Source of the DNA: Candidatus Pantoea varia
Lineage (GTDB): Bacteria; Pseudomonadota; Gammaproteobacteria; Enterobacterales; Enterobacteriaceae
NCBI RefSeq assembly: GCF_900115075.1
Contig: NZ_FOVG01000001.1
Span: 186,001 to 250,000 of the forward strand
Reading direction: 5' to 3'
Length of the DNA stretch: 64,000 bases
Under the pieces are notes generated by a model. The model saw only the letters and a list, made by a program, of their open reading frames with translations, was not told the DNA's origin and made no database searches. A program made the translations under genes and the position numbers. Shown piece by piece: positions 49,990-60,030 of the stretch (the first letter of the stretch is position 1; every line of letters begins with the position of its first letter).

Positions 49990-50979
49990 TTACATCAGAG
50001 CCGCGTCAATGGCCGCTAATTCGGTGTCGCTGAACTGACGACGGGCGAGCATCGCCACTGCGTCATCTATCTGGGCCGTTTTACTGGCACCAATAAGCAC
50101 CGAGGTGACGCGATCATCGCGCAGTACCCACGCCAGCGCCATCTGCGCCAGCTTCTGTTCGCGCTGCTGCGCAATCACATTCAGCTTGCGGACCTTTTCC
50201 ATCTTCTCTTCGGTCAGCTGGCTCTCACTGAGGAACTTGCTGCCGCTGGCTGCACGCGAATCTTCCGGGATACCCTGCAGATAGCGATCGGTGAGCACGC
50301 CACCCGCCAGCGGAGAGAAGGCGATGCAGCCAACACCCGCATCGCCCAGCGTCTGAATCAATCCCTGTTCTGGCGTGCGTTCAAACATTGAATAGCGCGG
50401 CTGGTGGATCAGACACGGCGTGCCGAGATCGCGCAGGATAGCGATCGCCTGGGCAGCAAGGTCGGCTGGATAGTTAGAGAGGGCCACATAAAGCGCTTTG
50501 CCCTGGCGCACGACATGATCCAGCGCGCGCATCGTCTCTTCCAGCGGGGTTTCAGGATCGGGACGGTGATGATAGAAAATATCCACATACTCTACTCCCA
50601 TACGCTTCAGGCTCTGATCCAGGCTGGCAACCAGATACTTACGCGACCCCCAATCCCCATAAGGCCCTTGCCACATGGTATAGCCTGCTTTGGTGGAGAT
50701 AATCAGCTCATCACGATGGGCACGAAAATCTTCCCGCAGGATACGCCCGAAATTTTCTTCCGCTGAGCCAGGAGGCGGGCCGTAGTTATTCGCTAAGTCG
50801 AAATGGGTGATGCCAAGATCAAACGCATGACGCAGCAGCTCACGGCTGTTATCAACCCGGGTGCTGTCACCAAAGTTGTGCCACAGTCCCAGCGAAATGG
50901 CGGGCAGTTTGATGCCGCTGCGGCCGCTGCGACGATATTCCATCTGTTGATAGCGATCGGGATTGGGGAAAGAGGACAT
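49990..50979 (-). CDS. Aldo/keto reductase, YghZ (Gpr)-like
   Basis: A 329-residue NADPH-dependent aldo/keto reductase (AKR14-like). ITHFDLANNYGPPPGSAEENFG holds the catalytic Asp and Tyr; the catalytic Lys is in ELIISTKAGYTMWQGPYG and the catalytic His in VDIFYHHRPDPETPLEETM; SVLIGASKTAQIDD is the cofactor-binding end. The form YTMWQGPYGDWGSRKYL is that of L-glyceraldehyde 3-phosphate reductase YghZ, which detoxifies methylglyoxal precursors, though substrate is not proven by sequence. It is divergent from ipdC. Confidence 0.85.
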   Translation of the reverse strand: MSSFPNPDRYQQMEYRRSGRSGIKLPAISLGLWHNFGDSTRVDNSRELLRHAFDLGITHFDLANNYGPPPGSAEENFGRILREDFRAHRDELIISTKAGYTMWQGPYGDWGSRKYLVASLDQSLKRMGVEYVDIFYHHRPDPETPLEETMRALDHVVRQGKALYVALSNYPADLAAQAIAILRDLGTPCLIHQPRYSMFERTPEQGLIQTLGDAGVGCIAFSPLAGGVLTDRYLQGIPEDSRAASGSKFLSESQLTEEKMEKVRKLNVIAQQREQKLAQMALAWVLRDDRVTSVLIGASKTAQIDDAVAMLARRQFSDTELAAIDAALM

Positions 50980-51198
50980 TCAGCGCTCCTGAGTAAAAAC
51001 GGGGATATGTGCCAAAAGTCTATCAGTGTATACGGTTACACTCAGTGACAGCGCGCAGCAGTTCGCATTTTTACAGAATAATCTGCCAGCGTAACGACGA
51101 CTTGCCAGGCATTGCGGCTGGCGAAAATAGCCACTTTCCTCGCTAATTTCACCCTCTGTCAGATACTTAACCCGACTCTTCCCTGAAAGGAATGCGCA

Positions 51199-52851
51199 AT
51201 GTCCACATTTACTGTTGGAGATTACCTGCTGACCCGTCTGCAGGAGATCGGTGTAAAGCATCTGTTTGGCGTGCCGGGCGACTATAACCTGCAGTTTCTT
51301 GATCGGGTCATCGACCATCCGGAAATCAGCTGGGTTGGCTGCGCCAATGAACTCAACGCAGCCTATGCGGCGGACGGTTATGCGCGCTGCAACGGCGTGG
51401 GCGCGCTATTAACCACGTTTGGCGTTGGCGAGCTTAGCGCGATTAATGGCATCGCGGGCAGTTATGCCGAGTATCTGCCGGTGATTCACATCGTCGGTGC
51501 ACCCGCGACGCAGGCGCAGTTGAAGGGTGACTGTGTTCATCATTCGCTGGGCGATGGCGATTTCCAGCATTTCATTCGCATGGCCGCAGAGGTCAGTGCC
51601 GCAACAGCACAGCTTACTGCCGACCACGCTACCGGCGAGATTGATCGGGTGATCATCAGTGCGCTGCAGGCCCGTCGTCCCGGCTATCTCTCACTGGCCG
51701 TCGACGTGGCGGCTATAGCGGTGCAGCCACCTGCGCAGCCGCTGAACATCCATCAATCCTCTTCGCCCGCTGCGCGCCGGGCTTTCAGGGCCGCGGCAGA
51801 ACGTTTACTGGCACCGGCACAGCGCGTTTCACTGCTGGCAGACTTTCTGGCGTTGCGCTGGCAGCAGCAGTCCGCTCTGGCCGCGCTGCGCGAACAGAGC
51901 GCGATTCCCTGCGCCAGTCTGCTGATGGGCAAAGGAGTACTGGATGAGCAGCAGCCGGGTTATGTCGGAACGTATGCCGGTGAGGCCAGTGCAGGGCAGG
52001 TGTGCGAACAGATCGAGCAGGTGGATGTGGCGATCTGCGTCGGAGTGCGTTTCACCGACACGATTACCGCAGGCTTCACGCAGCAGTTCGATCCTGAACG
52101 ATTAATCGATCTGCAGCCCTTCAGTGCCAGCGCAGGCGGTGAAAATTTTGCGCCGTTGTCGATGGCGGATGCGCTCAGTGAACTGCAACTGCTGTTTGAA
52201 CGCTATGGCCGGCAGTGGCAGCCTGCCGCTGCGATCCCCGCCGCGCAGCCAGCAGAACCCACGGCGGTGATCAGCCAGCACGCCTTCTGGCAGGCGATGC
52301 AGACATTCCTGCAACCCGGCGACCTGATTCTGGCCGAGCAGGGGACGGCGGCTTTTGGTGCTGCCGCATTGCGACTGCCTACGCAGGCACAGCTGGTGGT
52401 CCAGCCATTATGGGGATCAATCGGCTATACTCTTCCGGCAGCGTTTGGCGCGCAGACTGCCGACCCTGAGCGCCGGGTTATCCTGATCATCGGAGACGGT
52501 TCGGCGCAACTGACGATTCAGGAACTGGGTTCGATGCTGCGCGATCGGCAGCGACTGATAATCTTTTTGCTGAATAATGAAGGCTATACCGTCGAACGGG
52601 CGATTCATGGCGCAACACAACGTTACAATGATATTGCCCCGTGGAACTGGACGGCTTTACCGCACGCCCTTAGCCTGCAAGGCCAGGCGCAGAGCTGGCG
52701 CATTAGTGAAACCGTGCAGTTAGACGAGGTGATGGCGCGACTTTCAGCGCCTCAATGGCTGTCGCTGGTTGAGGTGGTTATGCCGAAAGAAGATTTGCCG
52801 CCACTGCTAAGAAAAGTCACCGCCTGCCTGAATCAACGCAACGGCGGCTAA
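51199..52851 (+). CDS. ipdC: Indolepyruvate decarboxylase
   Basis: A 550-residue ThDP enzyme that decarboxylates indole-3-pyruvate to indole-3-acetaldehyde, the key step of the IPyA route to the plant hormone indole-3-acetic acid. The ThDP-activating Glu lies in WVGCANELNAAYAADGYAR; the HH pair in GDCVHHSLGDGDFQHF is typical of the pyruvate decarboxylase group; the ThDP/Mg motif runs from GDGSAQLTIQELGSML to LNNEGYTVERAIHG. Its length equals the known Pantoea agglomerans enzyme. In plant-associated Enterobacterales ipdC commonly lies next to glk, as here. Confidence 0.93.
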   Translation: MSTFTVGDYLLTRLQEIGVKHLFGVPGDYNLQFLDRVIDHPEISWVGCANELNAAYAADGYARCNGVGALLTTFGVGELSAINGIAGSYAEYLPVIHIVGAPATQAQLKGDCVHHSLGDGDFQHFIRMAAEVSAATAQLTADHATGEIDRVIISALQARRPGYLSLAVDVAAIAVQPPAQPLNIHQSSSPAARRAFRAAAERLLAPAQRVSLLADFLALRWQQQSALAALREQSAIPCASLLMGKGVLDEQQPGYVGTYAGEASAGQVCEQIEQVDVAICVGVRFTDTITAGFTQQFDPERLIDLQPFSASAGGENFAPLSMADALSELQLLFERYGRQWQPAAAIPAAQPAEPTAVISQHAFWQAMQTFLQPGDLILAEQGTAAFGAAALRLPTQAQLVVQPLWGSIGYTLPAAFGAQTADPERRVILIIGDGSAQLTIQELGSMLRDRQRLIIFLLNNEGYTVERAIHGATQRYNDIAPWNWTALPHALSLQGQAQSWRISETVQLDEVMARLSAPQWLSLVEVVMPKEDLPPLLRKVTACLNQRNGG

Positions 52852-52916
52852 GATTCAGATAGTTGCCGCTGTGCAGGGTGGACTAACGCGGTTAGGCTGT
52901 AGCACAACTGAGTAAG

Positions 52917-52952
52917 ACGCTCACCAATCGCACCGGTGAGCGTTGTTGTTTT
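52917..52952 (+). terminator. Intrinsic terminator of ipdC
   Basis: ACGCTCACC and GGTGAGCGT with an 8-nt loop are followed by TGTTGTTTT, 66 bp beyond the ipdC stop. Confidence 0.8.
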
Positions 52953-53011
52953 ATGGGCAGAAATTTATAGTGTCCTCCAACTCTTAAGACCCCAAGCGGA
53001 GCAACAGAAGA

Positions 53012-53977
53012 ATGACAACCTATGCCTTGGTCGGCGATGTCGGCGGTACTAACGCGCGCCTCGCCCTATGTGAGGTGGAAAGCGGCAGCATCACCCAGGC
53101 CAAAACATTCTCAACATCAGAATACGACAGCCTCGAAGCTGTCATCCGCCACTATCTTGATGAACAACAGCAGGACGTTAAAGATGGCTGTATTGCTATC
53201 GCCTGCCCGATTACCGATGACTGGGTTGAAATGACCAACCATGACTGGGCGTTTTCAACGCGCAAGCTCAAAGAGAACATCGGTTTTGAACACCTGGAAA
53301 TCATTAACGACTTCACCGCGGTATCCATGGCGATCCCGATGCTGACCGCCGAAAACGTGATTCAGTTTGGCGGTACAGAGCCGGTTAAAGATAAACCTAT
53401 CGCGATTTATGGTGCCGGTACCGGCTTAGGCGTCAGCCATCTGGTGCATGTGGACAAGCGCTGGGTCAGCCTGCCGGGCGAGGGGGGGCATGTCGATTTC
53501 GCGGCCAACAGCGAAGAAGAAGATCAGATCCTGGAAGTACTACGCGAAGAGCTGGGCCATGTTTCAGCTGAACGTGTGCTGTCGGGAGCCGGTCTGGTTA
53601 ACCTTTATCGTGCGATCGTGAAAGTGGACAATCGCGTGCCGGAAAACCTGAAGCCGAAAGATGTCAGCCAGCGTGCGCTGGATGACAGCTGCACCGACTG
53701 CCGTCGTGCGTTGTCGATGTTCTGCGTCATCATGGGCCGTTTTGGCGGCAACCTGGCGCTGAATCTGGGTACCTTTGGTGGCGTCTACATTGCGGGTGGC
53801 ATCGTGCCACGCTTCCTGGAATTCTTTAAGGCGTCCGGTTTCCGTGCGGCCTTTGAAGATAAAGGGCGCTTCCGCGACTATGTTGCCAGTATCCCGGTCT
53901 ATATGATTACGCACGATCAGCCAGGCCTGCTGGGCGCGGGTGCGCATCTGCGCCAGACGCTGGGTCGCGAAATCTGA
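53012..53977 (+). CDS. glk: Glucokinase
   Basis: A 321-residue cytoplasmic glucokinase, the length of E. coli Glk. ATP-binding [12 protein letters not shown] opens the protein; [13 protein letters not shown], the glucose-binding [17 protein letters not shown] and [20 protein letters not shown] follow. It phosphorylates free glucose to glucose 6-phosphate, complementing PTS uptake encoded at 25.6-28.3 kb. Behind it lies a long imperfect inverted repeat (near 54017-54061), possibly its terminator. Confidence 0.96.
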   Translation: MTTYALVGDVGGTNARLALCEVESGSITQAKTFSTSEYDSLEAVIRHYLDEQQQDVKDGCIAIACPITDDWVEMTNHDWAFSTRKLKENIGFEHLEIINDFTAVSMAIPMLTAENVIQFGGTEPVKDKPIAIYGAGTGLGVSHLVHVDKRWVSLPGEGGHVDFAANSEEEDQILEVLREELGHVSAERVLSGAGLVNLYRAIVKVDNRVPENLKPKDVSQRALDDSCTDCRRALSMFCVIMGRFGGNLALNLGTFGGVYIAGGIVPRFLEFFKASGFRAAFEDKGRFRDYVASIPVYMITHDQPGLLGAGAHLRQTLGREI

Positions 53978-54121
53978 TTCTGCTTCACCTCGCGCGCTGA
54001 CACGCTGTGCGCGTTCGATTTTCCCGACCTGGCTGCTTTAACGGGTCAGGATCGGGAAATCATCGCCTGCTTTATCCCTGCCTCGTTTACCCTTCCTGAA
54101 GCGTTCCGCAGCGCGCCTGCG

Positions 54122-54850
54122 CTACAGACGCATCAGCTGTCGAAACTGCTTCACCTTGCTTCGGCTCACCGGCACCTGAAACTCCAGATCGCGCAGTTTC
54201 AGCAGATAGGTGTTATTAAACCACGGCTCGATTTCGCGGATCTTGCTGAGGCTGACGCAGTAAGAGCGGTGGCAGCGGAAGAACTGCTGCTCCGGCAGGC
54301 GTGAACAGAACTCGGTGATATTCATCGACATCACGTAGGATTCTCGCCGGGTATACACAAACGTCAGCTTCTCGTGCGCCTCAACATAGTAAATATCATT
54401 CACGTCAGTGACGATAATGCGCTCATCTTTGCTCAGGTTGACCGTCTGCGGCGCAGGCGTGGCACTGAGATGACTCACTGCCTGCTGTGACTGCGCGGTG
54501 GCTTCCAGCTTGTTTAGCATGGTGACAATCCGCGACTCCTGATAGGGCTTGAGAATGTAGTCAAACGCCTCCAGCTCAAACGCCTCTACCGCATGCTCTT
54601 TCCACGCGGTGATAAAGACGATCAGCGGCTTGTGGGCAAACTGATGGATATTCTGTGCCAGCAGCATGCCATCCAGCGAGGGGATATTGATGTCGAGAAA
54701 AATCACATCAACCCGATGGTTTTGCAGATACTTCAGCACGTCCAGACCATCGTCAAAGCAGGCTTCAACCTCGATTTTGCTGTGATGCTGAATCATCCAG
54801 CTCAGCTCCTGCCGCGCCAGGAATTCATCTTCCACAATAATGGCTTTCAT
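54122..54850 (-). CDS. ypdB: YpdB (PyrR)-like LytTR response regulator
   Basis: A 242-residue response regulator (244 in E. coli). The receiver domain ([20 protein letters not shown]; phospho-acceptor Asp in [15 protein letters not shown]; Lys in [12 protein letters not shown]) is followed by a LytTR DNA-binding domain ([27 protein letters not shown] ... [30 protein letters not shown]). In E. coli it activates the pyruvate transporter gene yhjX when YpdA senses pyruvate. Its start overlaps the ypdA stop by 4 bp. Confidence 0.93.
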   Translation of the reverse strand: MKAIIVEDEFLARQELSWMIQHHSKIEVEACFDDGLDVLKYLQNHRVDVIFLDINIPSLDGMLLAQNIHQFAHKPLIVFITAWKEHAVEAFELEAFDYILKPYQESRIVTMLNKLEATAQSQQAVSHLSATPAPQTVNLSKDERIIVTDVNDIYYVEAHEKLTFVYTRRESYVMSMNITEFCSRLPEQQFFRCHRSYCVSLSKIREIEPWFNNTYLLKLRDLEFQVPVSRSKVKQFRQLMRL

Positions 54851-56535
54851 AACAGATTCTCCGCCAGGCGCTGGCCATTCTTACTTAGCGTAAAAGAAAT
54901 CTCGGTGCCCGGCTGATGCCGCTCGATGTTCAGTCCCTGACCCGACAGGAGTTTTACCCGATGATGCACATTGAGCAGGCCGATTTTATTACCGGGCATC
55001 TCGTTACGCGCCACCCGCTCCATCACTTCGTCACTGATGCCCTGTCCGGTATCCCGCACTGAAACCTGCACCCGATCGCCCCGATCCCGGACGCTCAGCG
55101 TCACTACGCCTTTGCCTTTACAGGGCTGGATGCCATGCACGATGGCGTTCTCCACCAGGGGCTGGATCAGCAGACTCGGCAGCAGAAAATGCAGATCTTC
55201 ATCGACGTCATAAATCATCGTCAGTTTATCGCCAAACCGCGCCTGCTCGATGGCGATGTAATCTTTCACCTGCCACAGCTCTTTGCGGATGTCGATCAGC
55301 TCATCGTCATTCAGTTCCAGGTTATAGCGCAGGTAGCGTGACAGGTTGATCACCAGCTGGCGGGCGGTATCGGGATTGAGCCGGATAGAAGAGGAGATAG
55401 CATTCAGGGCGTTGAACAGAAAATGAGGATTTATTTTACTTTGCAGTGCGCGCAGTTCCGCTTTATTGGCCATCTCGCGCAGCTGCTCAGCTCGCGACAC
55501 TTCAAGCTGAGTTGAGATGATTTGTGACAGGCCGATCGCCATCTCCTTCAGCGAGCCGGTAATGCGGTGCGCACGGCGATAATAGATTTTCAGCGTGCCG
55601 GTAACGTTGCCCTTTTCCCACAGCGGGATGACGATCATCGAATGGATATCTTTGGTGCGGTGCGCTTCATCGTTGTTCTTAATAATAATTTTACCGCTGG
55701 CGATCGACTGCGCCGTGGTGGGGCTGATGCCATCATCCCCATGCTTATAGTTATGTTCGCCATAGCCAACGTAGGCCAGAATCTGCTTTTTATCGGTCAT
55801 CGCCACCGCATCGGCTTTGATCTCGCGCCGGATAATGTCACAGATGTTGCGCAGCGAGTCGCTGTTTACCTGACGAAACAGCGGCAGGGTTTTGTTGGCT
55901 ATCTCCAGCGCCAGCTTGGCCTGACGGGCGGCAATCGCCTCTTTCTCTCCCTCGACACTCTGTACCAGCAACACAATGATGCCGATGCTGGACGCGCCAA
56001 GGATCATCGGCAGGGCAATCTCCGACACAATCGCCAGCCCGAGCGAAGCAGGGCGCGCCCACAGGACGATCAGCACCATTGTCAGGGCTTCACACAGCAT
56101 GCCGCCGATAATACCGGCACGCCAGCGGTGCTCTTTCAGCACCCGGCGATTAATCCCGCCCGCGACGACACCGGCAATGATGCTGGTAATCAGGCAGGGC
56201 ACGGAGGTGACGCCGTGAATATCGATCAGAAAGCGGTGCAGACCCGCAATCACACCGGTGGCGATGCCGACCCAGGGACCAAACAGAATCCCACCCGCCA
56301 TCACGGCGATCACCCGCACATTCAGCAGTGAGCCGTCGACATTGACGCCCGACCAGGTACTGAACAGCGCAAACAGGGAAAAGATGGCCGTCACCGCCAC
56401 TTTCTCGGCGCGGGTATGTTCATCTTTTTGCAGCAACTGACGAAACGGACGGGTCCGCGTCAGGAAGAACAGACAGATCAACATCAGGGCGGCGCGGTCA
56501 AATACTGCCAGTAACATCGTGAAGTGGGAGGACAC
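54847..56535 (-). CDS. ypdA: YpdA (PyrS)-like sensor histidine kinase
   Basis: A 562-residue kinase (565 in E. coli). The N-terminal third has about six TM helices of the LytS type (5[49 protein letters not shown]). A GAF domain (about 225-355) follows, then a His_kinase domain with the phospho-acceptor His in [24 protein letters not shown] and an ATPase part ([34 protein letters not shown]). It senses extracellular pyruvate in E. coli. Co-translated with ypdB. Confidence 0.93.
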   Translation of the reverse strand: MSSHFTMLLAVFDRAALMLICLFFLTRTRPFRQLLQKDEHTRAEKVAVTAIFSLFALFSTWSGVNVDGSLLNVRVIAVMAGGILFGPWVGIATGVIAGLHRFLIDIHGVTSVPCLITSIIAGVVAGGINRRVLKEHRWRAGIIGGMLCEALTMVLIVLWARPASLGLAIVSEIALPMILGASSIGIIVLLVQSVEGEKEAIAARQAKLALEIANKTLPLFRQVNSDSLRNICDIIRREIKADAVAMTDKKQILAYVGYGEHNYKHGDDGISPTTAQSIASGKIIIKNNDEAHRTKDIHSMIVIPLWEKGNVTGTLKIYYRRAHRITGSLKEMAIGLSQIISTQLEVSRAEQLREMANKAELRALQSKINPHFLFNALNAISSSIRLNPDTARQLVINLSRYLRYNLELNDDELIDIRKELWQVKDYIAIEQARFGDKLTMIYDVDEDLHFLLPSLLIQPLVENAIVHGIQPCKGKGVVTLSVRDRGDRVQVSVRDTGQGISDEVMERVARNEMPGNKIGLLNVHHRVKLLSGQGLNIERHQPGTEISFTLSKNGQRLAENLL

Positions 56536-56795
56536 AGGCGACTCATCGGCAATGGAAAGTGTCTCTATGATAAAAAATGTGATCGCGAACCGCTAGCGTC
56601 CCGATCAATCACGCCAGGAGTTCGTGTTTTAGATCAATTTTTACGGCCAATCCGTAAAAAGGGGAAAGGTTGAGTGCAATAAAGGGGAACAGTTTTTCAG
56701 CCTGCGAACGCTGGTCGCTGTGGTGCCGTTTTGCTATGTTGCGCGATGACGCGCGCCAGCGACCGCTGGGAAACCGCGCCCATCGGGAGCAGCAG

Positions 56796-57320
56796 ATGCA
56801 ACTTGTCACCGCCAGATTAACCCTGAGTAAATTACAGCCAGAAGACTGGCAACTGTTTCGTGCCGTTCATGAAGATCGCGACACCATGACCTGGGTGAGC
56901 GAAATCCCGGACGAAGCGGATATCCGTCAGCGCTTCACCACGCGTCTGGCACCCTGGCAGCCGCGCAGTTTCCATATGCTCTGCCTGGTAGCACGACGTC
57001 GCGACAACGGTGAGCCGATTGGCCTGTTTGGCTGTAGCCCCGAATGGGAGCCACATCGTCAGGCGGAAGTGGGCTATATGCTGCTGCATCGCTACTGCGG
57101 TCAGGGCTATGGCAGCGAAGCGCTGGCGGCGCTGTGTCAGTTTTTGCTGGAAGCAGATTTCCACAAACTCAAGGCGATGGTGATTGAAGGTAACTGGGCG
57201 TCACGCCGTATTCTGGAGAAAAACGGTTTCCAGCTGGAGGGCACGCTGCGGGATAATTATCTGCTGAACGGCCGCTGGGTGAACGATTGGCTGCTGGGAC
57301 GGCTGAATCCGCAAAAATAA
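56796..57320 (+). CDS. RimJ/RimL-type GNAT acetyltransferase
   Basis: A 174-residue GNAT acetyltransferase; the ATG at 56796 behind GGGAG is chosen over the frame opening at 56670. MQLVTARLTLSKLQPEDWQLF is the typical strand-helix start; the acetyl-CoA loop is EVGYMLLHRYCGQGYGSEALAALCQFLLE, and NWASRRILEKNGFQLEGTLRDNYLLNGRWVNDWLLGRL is the usual RimJ/RimL-like end. Substrate unknown. Divergent from ypdA. Confidence 0.85.
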   Translation: MQLVTARLTLSKLQPEDWQLFRAVHEDRDTMTWVSEIPDEADIRQRFTTRLAPWQPRSFHMLCLVARRRDNGEPIGLFGCSPEWEPHRQAEVGYMLLHRYCGQGYGSEALAALCQFLLEADFHKLKAMVIEGNWASRRILEKNGFQLEGTLRDNYLLNGRWVNDWLLGRLNPQK

Positions 57321-57437
57321 AAAAACGTTCTGCCACCCTCGACAAAATGATCCTCGCCACGTTATGTTCGTAACGGGTCACCGCAGTGACCCGCGTCGCT
57401 CGGACGGTCCGGGCGCTTACGTAATCCAGAGGACATC

Positions 57438-58670
57438 ATGGCTGATAACAGCACACCCCGTCGTTTCTCGCGTATTGAACGTTTACCCCCTTACGTTTTC
57501 AACATCACCGCTGAACTGAAGATGGCTGCGCGTCGGCGCGGCGAAGATATCATCGACTTTTCAATGGGCAACCCTGATGGCCCGACTCCGCCTCATATCG
57601 TCGAAAAGTTATGTCAGGTGGCGCAGCGTGACGATACCCACGGTTATTCCACCTCGCGCGGCATTCCGCGTCTGCGCAGAGCGATCTCGCGCTGGTACGC
57701 CGATCGCTATCAGGTGGATATCGATCCCGAATCTGAGGCGATTGTTACCATCGGTTCCAAAGAGGGACTGGCGCACCTGATGCTGGCGACGCTGGATCAT
57801 GGTGATACCGTGCTGGTGCCCAATCCCAGCTATCCGATTCATATCTACGGTGCGGTGATTGCCGGTGCGCAGGTGCGTTCGGTACCGCTGGTGGCGGGTG
57901 TCGACTTCTTCAATGAGCTGGAACGCGCCATTCGGGAGAGCTACCCCAAGCCAAAAATGATGATCCTTGGCTTCCCGTCCAACCCCACCGCACAGTGTGT
58001 GGAGCTCGACTTTTTCGAGCGGGTGATTGCGCTGGCGAAGCAGTACAACGTCCTGGTCATCCACGATCTTGCCTATGCCGACATCGTTTACGACGGCTGG
58101 AAAGCACCCTCAATTATGCAGGTGCCGGGCGCACGAGATGTCGCCGTAGAATTCTTCACCCTGTCAAAAAGCTACAACATGGCGGGCTGGCGCATCGGTT
58201 TCATGGTGGGCAATAAAGAGTTGGTCGCCGCGCTGGCGCGCATCAAAAGTTACCATGACTACGGCACCTTTACGCCGTTACAGGTGGCAGCGATTGCGGC
58301 GCTGGAAGGGGATCAGCAGTGCGTGCGCGACATCGCTGAGCAGTACAAACGCCGCCGTGATGTGCTGGTCAAAGGGTTGCATGAAGCGGGCTGGATGGTG
58401 GATAACCCGAAAGCCTCGATGTACGTCTGGGCAAAAATTCCTGACCATTATGCGCATCTGGGGTCGCTGGAGTTTGCCAAACATATGCTGCAGGAGGCGA
58501 AAGTCTGTGTCTCACCCGGTATCGGGTTTGGTGACTATGGCGACACGCACGTGCGATTTGCGCTGATTGAAAACAGCGATCGTATTCGTCAGGCGGTAAG
58601 GGGAATTAAAGCGATGTTTCGTGCCGATGGCGTATTGCCGGGTAGCATGAAAACAGAAGAAGAGAGCTGA
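57438..58670 (+). CDS. alaC: Glutamate-pyruvate aminotransferase AlaC
   Basis: A 410-residue class I/II PLP aminotransferase (412 in E. coli) that makes alanine from pyruvate and glutamate. The N-terminus has [40 protein letters not shown]; the PLP Lys is in [37 protein letters not shown] and the C-terminal Arg in [12 protein letters not shown] bind substrate. In E. coli alaC is next to ypdA and ypdK as here. Confidence 0.95.
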   Translation: MADNSTPRRFSRIERLPPYVFNITAELKMAARRRGEDIIDFSMGNPDGPTPPHIVEKLCQVAQRDDTHGYSTSRGIPRLRRAISRWYADRYQVDIDPESEAIVTIGSKEGLAHLMLATLDHGDTVLVPNPSYPIHIYGAVIAGAQVRSVPLVAGVDFFNELERAIRESYPKPKMMILGFPSNPTAQCVELDFFERVIALAKQYNVLVIHDLAYADIVYDGWKAPSIMQVPGARDVAVEFFTLSKSYNMAGWRIGFMVGNKELVAALARIKSYHDYGTFTPLQVAAIAALEGDQQCVRDIAEQYKRRRDVLVKGLHEAGWMVDNPKASMYVWAKIPDHYAHLGSLEFAKHMLQEAKVCVSPGIGFGDYGDTHVRFALIENSDRIRQAVRGIKAMFRADGVLPGSMKTEEES

Positions 58671-58679
58671 CAGCCAGCA

Positions 58680-58701
58680 GGGGCGACGCAATGGTCGCCC
58701 C
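58680..58701 (+). terminator. Hairpin behind alaC
   Basis: GGGGCGAC and GTCGCCCC with a 6-nt loop start 10 bp after the alaC stop; no T run follows. Confidence 0.45.
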
Positions 58702-58721
58702 GTGGCGGCACTGTCACGCCA

Positions 58722-58796
58722 TTACTTCAGCAGCAGAACAAACGTGCCGAACCAAAGTAACGCGAAAAAAGATATTCCCATCAAGGCATATTTCAC
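58722..58796 (-). CDS. ypdK: YpdK-like 24-residue membrane protein
   Basis: A GTG-started frame with GAGGAG 8 nt upstream encodes 24 residues, MKYALMGISFFALLWFGTFV then LLLK. It is almost entirely one hydrophobic helix and matches E. coli YpdK (23 residues, MKYFFMGISF...WAGTF) in pattern and in location next to alaC. It is a single-pass inner-membrane small protein with no known function. Confidence 0.85.
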   Translation of the reverse strand: MKYALMGISFFALLWFGTFVLLLK

Positions 58797-58999
58797 AAAG
58801 CAACTCCTCTGAGCGGTTACGATGATGGCGATCCCAAACCAGTGCAACGCGAACACATGTGGAAAAGAGATCGCCATTTCAGTAATGGTCTGCTCTCTTC
58901 CGGGTCGATCTGAATAACTCTCAGAACAGGATCAGGCGCTAATTTACGCGTAATCCCGCCCAAATGAAATAGGTCCGTTCTGAGATATTGCTCACAATT
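58797..58999. other. Intergenic region upstream of ypdK
   Basis: About 200 bp holding the ypdK promoter region and the end of the efflux operon. No gene seen. Confidence 0.5.
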
Positions 59000-60028
59000 T
59001 TACGGCACCTCAATTTCGGGAATCGCCGACATGCCGACACGTAACTGAGCCAGATGCTGTTGGTCACCATCCAGCACAATTTTGACCGGCAGACGTTGAA
59101 CGACTTTAGTGTAGTTGCCGGTGGCGTTATCGGGAGCGATCGCCGAAAAAGTTGCGCCGGTGGCCGGTGCGATGCTGTCCACATGGCCGGTAAAGGTCTC
59201 GCCGGGCAGGGCATCCACACTGATTCGCACACGCTGGCCTGGACGCACATCGCTTAACTGCGTCTCAAGGTAGTTAGCCGTAATGTAGGTTTGCTGCAGG
59301 GGCACCACGGCCAGCAGACGGGTTCCGGCTGAAACATAGGCACCGATCCGCGCCGAGCGCTGACCGACCATGCCATCAACGGGGGCCGTAATCCGCGTGT
59401 AGGAGAGATTCAGCCTGGCCTGATCGACGCTGGCCTTCGCCGCTGCGACATCCGCTTCCGCTGAACGCACCGCCGCCTGTAACACGCCGACCTGTTTCAC
59501 TGCCGATGCCAGCGCAGCCTGACTCTGATGCACGGCTGCCAGCGCCGAGCGCTGGTTAGCGCTGGATTTCTGCTGATCGTCAGCTGCCACGGTGCCGCTT
59601 TTATAGAGGCGGTTGTAGCGATCGGCGCTCTGGCCGGCATACTGCGCGGAAGCCTGACTGGCCGCGACGCTGGCTTTCTGCTGATCAATCACCGACTGCT
59701 GCTGCTCAAGCTGGGCCTGGCTGCTCAGCAGTTTCGCCTGACTCACCTGCAGGTCAGCCTCGGCACTCTCCAGTGCCACACGATAGTCACGATCGTCCAG
59801 CGTTGCCAGCAGCTGGCCCGCTTTAACCTGCTGATTATCCTGTACCTGCACATGGCTGATGTAGCCGGAGACTTTCGGCGCCACCAGGGTGTAGTCCGCA
59901 TTAACGTAAGCGTCGTTGGTGCGGTGATCGTTGCCGGTCATCATTGACCAGACGACAAAGGCAATGGCCAGTAAAACCAGCAGCAGCAGACTCAGCAGCA
60001 GGGTTCTTCTCATTTCGAAAGTACGCAT
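59000..60028 (-). CDS. HlyD/EmrA-type efflux adaptor
   Basis: A 342-residue membrane-fusion protein. One N-terminal TM (LLLSLLLLVLLAIAFVVWSMM) is followed by a lipoyl half-motif (TLVAPKVSGYISHVQVQDNQQVKAGQLLATLDDRDYRVALE), a long coiled-coil hairpin (about residues 80-200, Gln/Ala/Ser-rich) and the second lipoyl/barrel part (SYTRITAPVDGMVGQRSARIGAYVSAGTRLLAVVPL). It links the partner transporter to an outer-membrane channel. Two bases separate it from the MFS gene upstream. It resembles EmrA/VceA-type adaptors; drug unknown. Confidence 0.9.
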   Translation of the reverse strand: MRTFEMRRTLLLSLLLLVLLAIAFVVWSMMTGNDHRTNDAYVNADYTLVAPKVSGYISHVQVQDNQQVKAGQLLATLDDRDYRVALESAEADLQVSQAKLLSSQAQLEQQQSVIDQQKASVAASQASAQYAGQSADRYNRLYKSGTVAADDQQKSSANQRSALAAVHQSQAALASAVKQVGVLQAAVRSAEADVAAAKASVDQARLNLSYTRITAPVDGMVGQRSARIGAYVSAGTRLLAVVPLQQTYITANYLETQLSDVRPGQRVRISVDALPGETFTGHVDSIAPATGATFSAIAPDNATGNYTKVVQRLPVKIVLDGDQQHLAQLRVGMSAIPEIEVP

Positions 60029-60030
60029 AT

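Noticed and set aside
55567..56331. A 254-codon plus-strand frame
   Set aside because: It is antisense to ypdA and of GC-skewed composition typical of shadow frames.
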